A stretch of 64,000 bases of DNA from Eubacterium sp. (GTDB lineage Bacteria > Bacillota > Clostridia > Oscillospirales > Acutalibacteraceae): contig JARHZA010000001.1 in NCBI GenBank assembly GCA_029258375.1, positions 973,564 through 1,037,563 of the forward strand, read 5' to 3'. The notes beneath the pieces are model-generated. The model had not been told where the DNA came from, searched no databases, and saw only the letters and a list, made by a program, of their open reading frames with translations. The position numbers were made by a program, and so were the translations under genes. Position 1 is the first letter of the stretch; each line of letters begins with the position of its first letter. Shown piece after piece: positions 26,854 to 34,533 of the stretch.

Positions 26854-28008
26854 TTAAATATTGCATAATAATTTCTTAAAAATGTATGAATAATCAATTT
26901 TATCTATATCTTTATTAGCCGATAAAATAAGTGTTTTTATCTCTTTATCTCCTGAATAAATTATTATTCTTCCTACTTTCTCTCCTTTTGACACTGGTGC
27001 AGTAATTGCATCGTCAATCTCATATTTGTATGAAATTTCTCCACTACCCTTCTTCACCATAATTTTTTCTAAATTATCGTAATGAGGTTGTAGTTCCTTT
27101 TCGATTCCTAATTTTACAGAAACTGGTTTAATTTGTGAACTATCAATTTGTGGATCAATCAGTTGATAATTTGCAAATCCATAATCGAGTAAATTTGTCG
27201 CACTTTTAAACCTTTCATCACTTGTTTTGCATCCTAAAACAACTGCAACGAGATTCATTCCATCTCTTTCAGCAGTAGCACACAAACAAAATCCTGCATT
27301 AGATGTTGTTCCGGTTTTTAATCCAGTTATTCCATTATATTTATTTACAAGTTTATTTGTATTATTTAATTCAGTTTTACCATTTCTCAAATGGTCAAGC
27401 CAAATAGTACTATAATCTTTTATTATATCGTGTTTCATTACTTCTGATGCAATTACAGCTAAATCATAAGCACATGAATAATGATTTTCTGTTGTATCGT
27501 CAAGGCCGGTACAATTTTCAAAATTAGAATTTTTAAGACCTAATTCTTTCGCTCTATCATTCATCATATTAACAAAACTTGAATCTGAACCAGCCAAAAA
27601 TTCGCCAAGTGCTGTACACGCATCATTTGCTGATGCTACTATTACAGCTTTAAGTAATTCGTCAACAGTCATCGTTTCTCCAACTTCAAGCCAAATTTGC
27701 GATCCACCTTTTGAAACAGCTGTTTCAGATGCTGTAACTTCACTATCAAGTGATATTTTGCCATTATCAAGAGCTTCTAGAAACAACAAAATTCCCATAA
27801 TTTTTGTAACAGATGCGGGAGAACAATGTTCATAAGCATTGTTTTCATATATTATGTCTCCAGTGTCCATACACATTAAAATTGACGATTTAGCAGTTTC
27901 ATCAATTGTTTTAGAACCTTTTTCATTATCTTCGTTAGTTGCAAAGCAACTTACTGGATTTAAAACACAGAATAAAAATGCTAATAAAAAAGTTAATATT
28001 TTTTTCAT
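26854..28008 (-). CDS. D-alanyl-D-alanine carboxypeptidase (DacF/PBP5-like)
   Basis: A 384-residue exported serine carboxypeptidase. A signal peptide (residues 1-23, cut near SCFA) precedes the S11 fold with SPASVTK (the SxxK motif, near 63), SANDAC (SxN) and KTGTTSNAG. The last 100 residues form the beta-rich PBP5 C-terminal domain, though no clear C-terminal amphipathic anchor is seen. It trims D-Ala from pentapeptides. Paralogues include vegetative DacA and sporulation DacB/DacF; which one this is cannot be decided. Confidence 0.88.
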   Translation of the reverse strand: MKKILTFLLAFLFCVLNPVSCFATNEDNEKGSKTIDETAKSSILMCMDTGDIIYENNAYEHCSPASVTKIMGILLFLEALDNGKISLDSEVTASETAVSKGGSQIWLEVGETMTVDELLKAVIVASANDACTALGEFLAGSDSSFVNMMNDRAKELGLKNSNFENCTGLDDTTENHYSCAYDLAVIASEVMKHDIIKDYSTIWLDHLRNGKTELNNTNKLVNKYNGITGLKTGTTSNAGFCLCATAERDGMNLVAVVLGCKTSDERFKSATNLLDYGFANYQLIDPQIDSSQIKPVSVKLGIEKELQPHYDNLEKIMVKKGSGEISYKYEIDDAITAPVSKGEKVGRIIIYSGDKEIKTLILSANKDIDKIDYSYIFKKLLCNI

Positions 28009-28017
28009 AAAATCACC

Positions 28018-28045
28018 ACTATATCATATTCACAATCTATTGTAA
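28018..28045 (-). promoter_or_regulatory. Putative promoter of the carboxypeptidase gene
   Basis: TTACAA (28045-28040), 16-bp spacer and TATAGT (28023-28018) on the minus strand. Its -35 is the same six base pairs as the -35 of the divergent mtaB promoter. The -10 lies close to the ATG (28008), which leaves almost no leader, so the call is weak. Confidence 0.3.
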
Positions 28046-28068
28046 TAATTACGCTTATTTGCTATAAT
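28040..28068 (+). promoter_or_regulatory. Promoter of mtaB
   Basis: TTGTAA (28040-28045), 17-bp spacer and a perfect TATAAT (28063-28068), 27 bp before the ATG. Confidence 0.65.
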
Positions 28069-28095
28069 CATAATATTATTTATGGAGAGAAAAAT

Positions 28096-29388
28096 ATGAA
28101 AGTTGCATTTTATACCCTTGGTTGCAAGGTTAATCAAACCGAAAGTGAATATATGGCAGAACTTTTAACAAAAGCAGGATTCGAAGTAGTTAGCTGTAAT
28201 GATGAAGCGGACTATTATGTAATCAATTCTTGCACAGTAACTGCCACTGCAGATCAAAAAACAAGACAAAACGTAAGAAAATTCAAAAGAAAACATCCTA
28301 ACTCAGTTGTTATTCTTACAGGTTGTATGCCACAGGCATTTCCTAATGACTCTAAAGAACTGGTAGAGGCAGATATTGTTCTTGGCAACAAAAATAACAG
28401 TGATATTTTATCGCTTATTAATGAGTATAATATAAATAAAACTAGAATTTTGGACATTAACCAGCATCAAACAGGTGATAAATTTGAAGAATGTGTAATA
28501 AGTAAATTTAGTGAAAGAGTAAGAGCATTTGTAAAGATAGAAGATGGTTGTGATCGCTTTTGCTCCTATTGTATTATACCTATGTCAAGAGGACGTGTAA
28601 GATCAAAGCCGCTTGATGTTTTGAAATCTGAAATTAAAAAACTTGCCGATAATGGCATTAAAGAAATTGTTCTTGTAGGAATAAATTTATCTGCATACGG
28701 CAAAAACGAAGATTTCAATATAGTTGATGCAGTTAAAATTTGTGCAGAAAACGAAAAAATAAAAAGAATTAGACTTGGTAGCCTTGAACCAGATCACATT
28801 ACAGATGAAGTTATTGAAGGACTTAGAAAAATTGAAAAATTCTGTCCTCAATTTCATATTTCATTACAAAGTGGTTGTACAAAAACATTAAAGAATATGA
28901 ATCGTCATTACACTGCAGAAGAATATATGGATCTATGTAATAAACTTCGATTAGCATTTGAAGATACATCGCTTACAACAGACGTAATGGTTGGCTTTAA
29001 CGAAGAAACAGAAGAAGATTTTATTGAAAGTTTGAATTTTGTTAAATCAATAAAATTTGAAAAAGTCCATGTGTTTCCTTATTCAGAGCGTGAAGGTACC
29101 CTTGCTTCAAAAAAAGGTGATTCAGTACCTAAACACGAAAAAGAACGTCGTGCTGGTATTATGATTCAAGAGACAGAAAAAATTAGAAATGAATATTTTA
29201 ATTCAATATTAGGTAAAACTGTTGAGGTTTTATTTGAAAATGAAATAGAAAACGGAGTATACCAAGGTTATACAAAAAATTACACTCCTATAAGACTTGC
29301 CTGTGATAGAAATATTATAGGTGAAGAATTAAATGTAGATATTACAGAAGTTGGAGATGATTATTGTATTTCTAAATTACATTTTTAA
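28096..29388 (+). CDS. mtaB: tRNA (N6-threonylcarbamoyladenosine(37)-C2)-methylthiotransferase MtaB
   Basis: A 430-residue radical-SAM methylthiotransferase. It starts MKVAFYTLGCKVNQTESE, where GCKVNQ marks the MtaB subgroup. The radical-SAM triad is GCDRFCSYCIIP (about 153-164), and a C-terminal TRAM domain follows. It converts t6A37 to ms2t6A37 in tRNAs that read ANN codons. GGAG precedes the ATG. Its 3' end overlaps the convergent glycosidase gene by 17 bp. Confidence 0.93.
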   Translation: MKVAFYTLGCKVNQTESEYMAELLTKAGFEVVSCNDEADYYVINSCTVTATADQKTRQNVRKFKRKHPNSVVILTGCMPQAFPNDSKELVEADIVLGNKNNSDILSLINEYNINKTRILDINQHQTGDKFEECVISKFSERVRAFVKIEDGCDRFCSYCIIPMSRGRVRSKPLDVLKSEIKKLADNGIKEIVLVGINLSAYGKNEDFNIVDAVKICAENEKIKRIRLGSLEPDHITDEVIEGLRKIEKFCPQFHISLQSGCTKTLKNMNRHYTAEEYMDLCNKLRLAFEDTSLTTDVMVGFNEETEEDFIESLNFVKSIKFEKVHVFPYSEREGTLASKKGDSVPKHEKERRAGIMIQETEKIRNEYFNSILGKTVEVLFENEIENGVYQGYTKNYTPIRLACDRNIIGEELNVDITEVGDDYCISKLHF

Positions 29389-30568
29389 TATTTTCAACTT
29401 CTTTAGTTAACGTATCATTCTTGTTGTCAACTAAATAACTGTATGAGAATATATAAAATCCAGTTACATTCTCAATTTGATATAAATAGGTTATCTGTCT
29501 TGATATAATATCATCGTTTTCAATAAATTCATTTATAACATTTTCTTTATCTTCAGAAGCAAATTTATCTTCTTTGCCTGACTTATAAAGGGCAAGACCA
29601 ACATAAAGTTTTGAATTTGACGAAATATCAGCCCATTTTTTTACTGTTTTAGTAAATGGTTGAACTTCATTATGAAATCCAAAATAAATTTGAGGACATA
29701 TATAGTCGATATAACCGTCTTCAGTCATCCATCTTTCAACATCCGCATATAAATCGTTGTAATCTGTTGATATTTTAGATTGCGGACTTATGCCAAACTG
29801 CACAGATGGATTTATTTCTTTAATTGCCCTGTATACGGATTTTATCATATTGGAAACATTTTCTCTTCTCCAACTGTCAAGAGAAAGTTTTCCACCGTTA
29901 TCGACATAATTTTTAAACTGAATTTCATCGATTTTCGAATCTTTAGTTGGATAAAAGTAATCATCAAAATGTATTGCATCAATAGCATAATTATTTACAA
30001 TTTCTTTTACACCATTAACAATAAGTTCGTTAACTTCTGGTGATGCTGGATTAAAATAAATTTTTTCATCAACAAAAACATTTGATTTTTTATCATCACT
30101 GTAATACCATTTTTTGGCTAAATTATTTTCCGACAACTGAGAAATTTCAGAAGATTGGCTAACTCTGTAGGGATTTAACCAAGCTTCTATTCTAATTCCT
30201 ATTTTATGGGCAACATCTACCATTATTTTTAAAGGGTCATATTTTAAATTAGAACCTTCACTTCCAAAACAATATTTAGATGTAGGATAATAATCTGATT
30301 TATAAAATGCGTCGGCACAAGGTCTAACCTGTACAGTAACCGTATTTAGCCCAAATGATTTAATTTTTTTGAAAGAAGATTTAATTTCTTTTTCAAAATC
30401 TTTACTGTTGTCACAATTAGATGTTATGCTACCTAATTCATAATATGACATCCAAACAGACTTAACATATAAAGCGTTTACAGGCTCATTTTTGTTATTT
30501 TCTGGTGATGGTGCACAACCACAAAATAACAAAACAATAGATAAAACACAAACAATTATTTTTTTCAT
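29372..30568 (-). CDS. GHL10 (DUF187) family glycoside-hydrolase-like lipoprotein
   Basis: A 398-residue lipoprotein. The signal peptide ends in a lipobox LLFCGC (Cys about 21), followed by a GHL10 fold: VKSVWMSYYELG, TVQVRPCADAFYKSDY, RIEAWLNPYRVS and IHFDDYFYPT, where the Asp residues are the likely catalytic acids. Members are thought to act on cell-wall or envelope glycans; the substrate is unknown. Start at ATG 30568 is preferred; a GTG at 30577 lies too close to the ribosome site AAGGA. The 3' end overlaps mtaB. Confidence 0.82.
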   Translation of the reverse strand: MKKIIVCVLSIVLLFCGCAPSPENNKNEPVNALYVKSVWMSYYELGSITSNCDNSKDFEKEIKSSFKKIKSFGLNTVTVQVRPCADAFYKSDYYPTSKYCFGSEGSNLKYDPLKIMVDVAHKIGIRIEAWLNPYRVSQSSEISQLSENNLAKKWYYSDDKKSNVFVDEKIYFNPASPEVNELIVNGVKEIVNNYAIDAIHFDDYFYPTKDSKIDEIQFKNYVDNGGKLSLDSWRRENVSNMIKSVYRAIKEINPSVQFGISPQSKISTDYNDLYADVERWMTEDGYIDYICPQIYFGFHNEVQPFTKTVKKWADISSNSKLYVGLALYKSGKEDKFASEDKENVINEFIENDDIISRQITYLYQIENVTGFYIFSYSYLVDNKNDTLTKEVENIKNVI

Positions 30569-30570
30569 AC

Positions 30571-30598
30571 TTGACACTTTTCCTTAAATTTGTAAAAT
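30571..30598 (+). promoter_or_regulatory. Promoter of the zinc-ribbon/DUF1294 pair
   Basis: TTGACA (30571-30576), 16-bp spacer and TAAAAT (30593-30598), with the start codon only 17 bp further on. The -35 lies directly before the start of the divergent lipoprotein gene. Confidence 0.45.
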
Positions 30599-30615
30599 TA
30601 TATTGAGGTGATATT

Positions 30616-30906
30616 ATGCAATACAGACTTGGAACAGATATAAGAGTTAAGGATAGAGGCAGAACATTAGACCTTGAATGTCCTAATTGCAAAAACAAAG
30701 TTAGTTTTGAAGTTTTCACAAATATGGATATACATTTAGATGCAAAATATCCTTTTTTTGATTCAAATAGAGTTTATTTTCTTGTTTGTCCAAAATGTGC
30801 ATCAGTTTACACAGTTGACGAAACAAAAGGAAATGACTTTAAAAATGGTGAAAAACTTTCAATTGGTAACTTTGATTTAAAAACTCTTAAAGAATTTAAA
30901 AAATGA
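30616..30906 (+). CDS. Small zinc-ribbon protein of unknown function
   Basis: A 96-residue soluble protein with two knuckles, CPNC (24-27) and CPKC (about 59-62), the spacing of a zinc ribbon. The rest is mixed polar sequence with a basic tail. TGAGGTG lies 6 bp before the ATG. The stop overlaps the start of a DUF1294 membrane protein by 4 bp, so the two are translated together. I do not recognise a named family; a nucleic-acid or protein-binding role is only a guess from the zinc ribbon. Confidence 0.65.
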   Translation: MQYRLGTDIRVKDRGRTLDLECPNCKNKVSFEVFTNMDIHLDAKYPFFDSNRVYFLVCPKCASVYTVDETKGNDFKNGEKLSIGNFDLKTLKEFKK

Positions 30907-31178
30907 CAATAACGAAGCTATTAATAATATATTTAATTGCGATAAATATTTTTTCATCTTTAATTTCTATAATAGATAAGCACAATGCAAAGCACGGCAA
31001 AAGACGTATATCAGAAGACTTTTTAATGACAATAGGTCTTGTTGGCGGTGCTTTATTTGAACTTATAACAATGAAGTTAATTCACCATAAAACAAAACAT
31101 AAAAAATTTATGATCGGATTGCCAGCAGAAATTATTTTTCAAATAGGAGTAATAATTTTTGTAATTTTATATGCATAA
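30903..31178 (+). CDS. DUF1294 family membrane protein
   Basis: A 91-residue protein with three hydrophobic helices and the DUF1294 pattern: KRRISEDFLMTIGLVGGA, then LIHHKTKHKKFMIGLP. Function of the family is unknown; it is sometimes fused to cold-shock domains. Here it overlaps a small zinc-ribbon gene by 4 bp, so a link to nucleic-acid binding is possible but unproven. A terminator starts at its stop codon. Confidence 0.8.
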   Translation: MTITKLLIIYLIAINIFSSLISIIDKHNAKHGKRRISEDFLMTIGLVGGALFELITMKLIHHKTKHKKFMIGLPAEIIFQIGVIIFVILYA

Positions 31179-31204
31179 AGAGGAGCAAAGGCTCCTCTTT
31201 TTTT
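31177..31204 (+). terminator. Intrinsic terminator after the DUF1294 gene
   Basis: A 10-bp stem AAAGAGGAGC / GCTCCTCTTT with loop AAAG and a T run. It lies between convergent genes and may also serve spoIVA. Confidence 0.88.
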
Positions 31205-32672
31205 ATAAAATTATGCAGATTAACCCACTACAACCTTCATTTATAACCCTTTCTATAGTTTCTCTAAATTTATTTCTTGCATCATCTGGCATTCGTTCAA
31301 GTTTTCCACGTAACCCTTCATTAACAAGTTCGTGAAGCGATTTTCCAAAAATATCTGTTTCCCATAGAGCTGCCGGATTTTCTTCAAATTCTTTTAATAA
31401 ATACATTACAAGTTCTTGCGACTGGCTTTCACTACCTACAATTGGAGCAACTTCGGTATATGTATTACATTTAATCATATGAATAGAAGGCGCCTGTGCT
31501 TTAAGTTTGACTCCATATCGGCCACCCTGTTTCATAATTTCAGGTTCTTCAAGGGTTAATTCGTCAATGTTAGGCATTACTATGCCATACCCTGTTCGTT
31601 CAACTTCAGATAAGGCTTTTTTAAATCTTTTGAATTCTTTCTTCATTGAAGTTAACGAAATTACTTCTTTCATCAGTTCATTCTCATTAGAAATATTTTC
31701 GCCACACTCTTTTGAAAGTATGGAATAAAAGTATTTATTATCAATTAAAATTTTTATACTTATATTTCCATTCGATAAATCAAGATCAGAAATGTTTATG
31801 TTTTCAATATCTTCATTTTCTATAAATTCATCTAAAAACGATTTTACACTCCTAATATTACTAATTTTAGATGAAGATGATTTTACAGACGAAAATAATC
31901 TTGATTTTAATTCATTATTTCTATCAAGACTTTTTATCCAACTTGGAAAATTAAGAGATATACTTGATACAGGAAATTCATATAAAACTTTTTCAAGAAT
32001 TGAATTAATTTCATTTTCATCAAGTTCAAGGCAGTTAACTGGCACAACAGGAACATCATATTTTTTAGTTAATGTGTTGCAAAGAGAAATAACATCTTTC
32101 GAATTTGGTTCTGTTGAATTCATAATTACAATAAATGGTTTATTGATTGCTTTTAATTCTTCAATAACTCTTGTTTCAGCTTCCTCATATTCATCACGTG
32201 GAATACTACTTATAGAGCCGTCTGTTGTAATTACAAGACCAATTGTTGAATGTTCTTTAATTACTTTTTCTGTACCAATTTCTGCCGCCATATTAAATGG
32301 AATTTCTTCTTCATACCACGGAGTTCTAACCATACGTGGTTGATCTTCTTCAATATATCCAACAGAGCTTGGAACAATGTAACCAACACAATCGATAAGT
32401 CTAACTCTAAAATGCAAATTATCTTGCATTGAAAGTTCAATTGCTTCCTCTGGTATAAATTTAGGTTCGGTAGTCATTATTGTTTTGCCGGCTGCACTTT
32501 GCGGTAATTCATCTCTTGCTCGTTCTTTTTGGAATTCTCCATCAATTCTTGGAATAACAAGTGTATCCATGAATTTTTTTATAAAAGTTGATTTTCCAGT
32601 TCTAACTGGTCCAACAACACCAATATAGATATCTCCTTGTGTTCTTGTTGAAATATCATTATATATATTCAA
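31203..32672 (-). CDS. spoIVA: Stage IV sporulation protein A (coat morphogenetic ATPase)
   Basis: A 489-residue SpoIVA. Walker A is GPVRTGKST (21-29) in a TRAFAC-like ATPase domain; a middle domain and a conserved C-terminal region ending GLICIIL follow. SpoIVA polymerises with ATP hydrolysis on the forespore outer membrane, anchored by SpoVM, to form the coat basement. The start is TTG at 32672 with AGGGGGA 9 bp upstream; the nearby ATG is out of frame. The N-terminal lead (ISTRTQGDIYIGVVG) lines up with the Bacillus protein. It starts 12 bp after the SipL-like gene, so both share a transcript. Made in the mother cell. Confidence 0.96.
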   Translation of the reverse strand: MNIYNDISTRTQGDIYIGVVGPVRTGKSTFIKKFMDTLVIPRIDGEFQKERARDELPQSAAGKTIMTTEPKFIPEEAIELSMQDNLHFRVRLIDCVGYIVPSSVGYIEEDQPRMVRTPWYEEEIPFNMAAEIGTEKVIKEHSTIGLVITTDGSISSIPRDEYEEAETRVIEELKAINKPFIVIMNSTEPNSKDVISLCNTLTKKYDVPVVPVNCLELDENEINSILEKVLYEFPVSSISLNFPSWIKSLDRNNELKSRLFSSVKSSSSKISNIRSVKSFLDEFIENEDIENINISDLDLSNGNISIKILIDNKYFYSILSKECGENISNENELMKEVISLTSMKKEFKRFKKALSEVERTGYGIVMPNIDELTLEEPEIMKQGGRYGVKLKAQAPSIHMIKCNTYTEVAPIVGSESQSQELVMYLLKEFEENPAALWETDIFGKSLHELVNEGLRGKLERMPDDARNKFRETIERVINEGCSGLICIIL

Positions 32673-32684
32673 TTATATTTCCCC

Positions 32685-34142
32685 CTAAATTCCAGGTATG
32701 AGTAAAACACGCCTTGTATCAAGAACGTCATCACTGATCTCATTTTCTGCCTTTATTAAATCAACGGAACTTCTAAATTTTTTTGCTATATCCCAAATTT
32801 TCTCTTTATCTTTTGCAAAATAAATAACAAGTGCTGGTGAATCAGACAAATCTTTGTCTGTAAATTCAATATTACTTAATATTTGAAATGTTTGCTCAGT
32901 ATAGTCAATTGCGGAATATTTTATTGAATATCTTACGCTTATTGCTTGTTCTGATTTAATAACATAATCAAAAGATTTTATGTAGCAGGCTGTAATGCCG
33001 TAGTCAAAAAGTGAAATTTCTTTACGTTGACTTATAAATGAAATCTCAGAATCTTCATTTAAAACAAATGCACATAATTCGATTGTTTTATTGTCAATTA
33101 TAGCGAGAGACACATCTAATAATTCGATTATTTTAATGTTTTCAAAGTCAAATAATGTCGTTTCTGTTACAATATCATTCAAATAATTACAGTTTTTGTT
33201 TATAGTTATTTTATCAAAAGTATTAATAATTTCTTTTTCTGTTGAATAAGAATCAGTTGTTATTTTTGTATTAACTTTTCTATATACTGTTGCATTTATA
33301 TTTACTTCACCAATTAATTCAATGAATCTAAGCTCATTATTTTTATTAACTTTAGGCTTAGAATAGATATTTGCTAAATCAACGTTTACAATTGGAATAT
33401 CTTCTTCATCAATTCCATTTATATCTATAATTTTACTTAAAGAAAAAATTTTTTCGCATTTTTTAATTATTTCGTTTTCTGTGTCTGTTGTGTATAAAAA
33501 TGAAAAAGATAGGTTTAATTTAACAAGCATTTTGTCCTTTATTACTTTTATTTCATCAACTGAACAATTCCAAAAAGTGTTAATTATTTTTTTGATAACT
33601 TCACTATCTGCTGGAATTTCAGTTTGTTCTTCGAAATTAGCTTTTGATAAAGAGTTTCCAATATGAGAAAAATAAGATACATTTTCATATTTAATTTGAA
33701 CATTTTGCGCTTCTTCTATCATACTTATTGGCTTTAATGAACCAACCTTAATATTAAGAAGAAAGGCATTATGAATGTCAATTCTTCGCTGATTTATTAC
33801 TCTGTAATTATTGTACTTGTTTACTACTTTAATTTCTGAAGAAATTTCGCCCACGTTATCGTCAAGTGGAATAGATTTTTGAAAATCTTCTTCAAAATCT
33901 GCAGTAGTAATACAAGAAGTACTTTCGCTTATATAAGTTAAATAAATTTTACATTTACCATAAATTATTAAGTTCCCGTTTTTATAATCTGTACTTACTA
34001 TGTAATTATTAACTGCACATCTAATTATTTTCAGCATATCATCGTTATAAGACATAAGATTTTCTTGAAAATCTAAATCCATATCTACGCATTTTGAAAA
34101 GATTATATTATTCTCTCTAAGTTCCCTTATATTATTTTCCAT
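32685..34142 (-). CDS. sipL: SPOCS/LysM coat morphogenetic protein (SipL-like)
   Basis: A 485-residue protein. DUF3794 (SPOCS)-type beta-rich segments fill most of the chain, including IRCAVNNYIVSTDYKNG (about 40-56) and a second unit around residues 130-240. The last 50 residues form a LysM domain (VIYFAKDKEKIWDIAKKFR onwards). Clostridioides difficile SipL has this architecture and binds SpoIVA through LysM, acting as the counterpart of Bacillus SpoVID. Here the gene lies 12 bp upstream of spoIVA, which strongly supports this role. AAGGAG lies 8 bp before the ATG. A putative sigma-E promoter and an upstream terminator suggest its own mother-cell transcript. Confidence 0.85.
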   Translation of the reverse strand: MENNIRELRENNIIFSKCVDMDLDFQENLMSYNDDMLKIIRCAVNNYIVSTDYKNGNLIIYGKCKIYLTYISESTSCITTADFEEDFQKSIPLDDNVGEISSEIKVVNKYNNYRVINQRRIDIHNAFLLNIKVGSLKPISMIEEAQNVQIKYENVSYFSHIGNSLSKANFEEQTEIPADSEVIKKIINTFWNCSVDEIKVIKDKMLVKLNLSFSFLYTTDTENEIIKKCEKIFSLSKIIDINGIDEEDIPIVNVDLANIYSKPKVNKNNELRFIELIGEVNINATVYRKVNTKITTDSYSTEKEIINTFDKITINKNCNYLNDIVTETTLFDFENIKIIELLDVSLAIIDNKTIELCAFVLNEDSEISFISQRKEISLFDYGITACYIKSFDYVIKSEQAISVRYSIKYSAIDYTEQTFQILSNIEFTDKDLSDSPALVIYFAKDKEKIWDIAKKFRSSVDLIKAENEISDDVLDTRRVLLIPGI

Positions 34143-34171
34143 AAGCAGTACTCCTTTTTATTTACTGATAA

Positions 34172-34200
34172 AACTTATGCAAAAAAATACAAAGATATAA
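34172..34200 (-). promoter_or_regulatory. Putative sigma-E promoter of sipL-spoIVA
   Basis: On the minus strand TTATATC (34200-34194), a 14-bp spacer and CATAAGTT (34179-34172) resemble the sigma-E boxes ATATT and CATACAAT. It sits 30 bp before sipL and directly after a terminator, where a separate sporulation promoter would be expected. Confidence 0.4.
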
Positions 34201-34234
34201 CAAAAAGCTTCGCAATTATACGAAGCTTTTTGTT
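34199..34234 (-). terminator. Intrinsic terminator after spoVM
   Basis: A perfect 14-bp stem AACAAAAAGCTTCG / CGAAGCTTTTTGTT with an 8-nt loop, starting 13 bp after the spoVM stop. It closes the upstream operon and abuts the sipL promoter. Confidence 0.8.
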
Positions 34235-34246
34235 TTTAAGTAAATA

Positions 34247-34324
34247 TTAACTTTTTTTAATTTTAAAAATCATCCTCATAATCGGTGCAATAAACTTTGG
34301 TGGTTTGACAATTACAACTTTCAA
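34247..34324 (-). CDS. spoVM: SpoVM, 25-residue amphipathic coat-anchoring peptide
   Basis: A 25-codon gene starting at TTG (34324-34322) with GGAGGAG 5 bp upstream (34336-34330). The peptide MKVVIVKPPKFIAPIMRMIF followed by KIKKS aligns without gaps to Bacillus SpoVM: Lys7, Pro9, Lys10, Phe11, Ile15 and Arg17 are the same. Pro9 and the amphipathic helix let SpoVM settle on the convex forespore membrane and recruit SpoIVA. Context fits: in Bacillus the order is prpC-prkC-rsgA-rpe-thiN-spoVM, and here prpC-prkC-rsgA-thiN lie just upstream. SpoIVA, its partner, is encoded two genes downstream. The ribosome site lies in the loop of a weak A/T inverted repeat (AAAAAAT/ATTTTTT). Confidence 0.85.
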   Translation of the reverse strand: MKVVIVKPPKFIAPIMRMIFKIKKS

Positions 34325-34338
34325 AAAATCTCCTCCAA

Positions 34339-34482
34339 TTATTTTTTACAGCACATTATTCCGAGAATGATTACTACAAATGCAAGAACTCTTGCAATCC
34401 AAGCATCTGGAAGGCAAACAGAAACAACACAACCAAGACCAAATGCAATCCAAAGAAAATCTCTACGACACATCTTTTTCAT
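34339..34482 (-). CDS. 47-residue cysteine-rich membrane peptide between thiN and spoVM
   Basis: Start ATG at 34482 with GAGGTG 9 bp upstream. The peptide begins MKKMCRRDFLWIAFGLG, has one or two hydrophobic stretches separated by a short LPDAWIAR turn, and ends in CCKK; it holds five cysteines. Small clostridial membrane peptides of this general look are known but I cannot name a family or function. It ends 14 bp before spoVM, so the two are on one transcript. A hairpin (34484-34515) ends one base before the ATG and partly hides the ribosome site. A role in spore coat assembly is inference from position only. Confidence 0.65.
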   Translation of the reverse strand: MKKMCRRDFLWIAFGLGCVVSVCLPDAWIARVLAFVVIILGIMCCKK

Positions 34483-34483
34483 A

Positions 34484-34515
34484 ATAGTAAACACCTCTTT
34501 CGCTGTATTTACTAT
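34484..34515 (-). repeat. 11-bp hairpin next to the start of the 47-aa gene
   Basis: On the minus strand ATAGTAAATAC (34515-34505) can pair with GTGTTTACTAT (34494-34484) over 11 positions with one U-G pair and a 10-nt loop. The 3' arm and loop contain the ribosome site GAGGTG. No T run follows, so it is not a terminator. Confidence 0.55.
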
Positions 34516-34533
34516 ATGCTATGAATTACAAAA

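Noticed and set aside
32029-33538. Several plus-strand frames opposite spoIVA and sipL
   Set aside because: They are antisense shadows of clear genes, without ribosome sites or recognisable domains.
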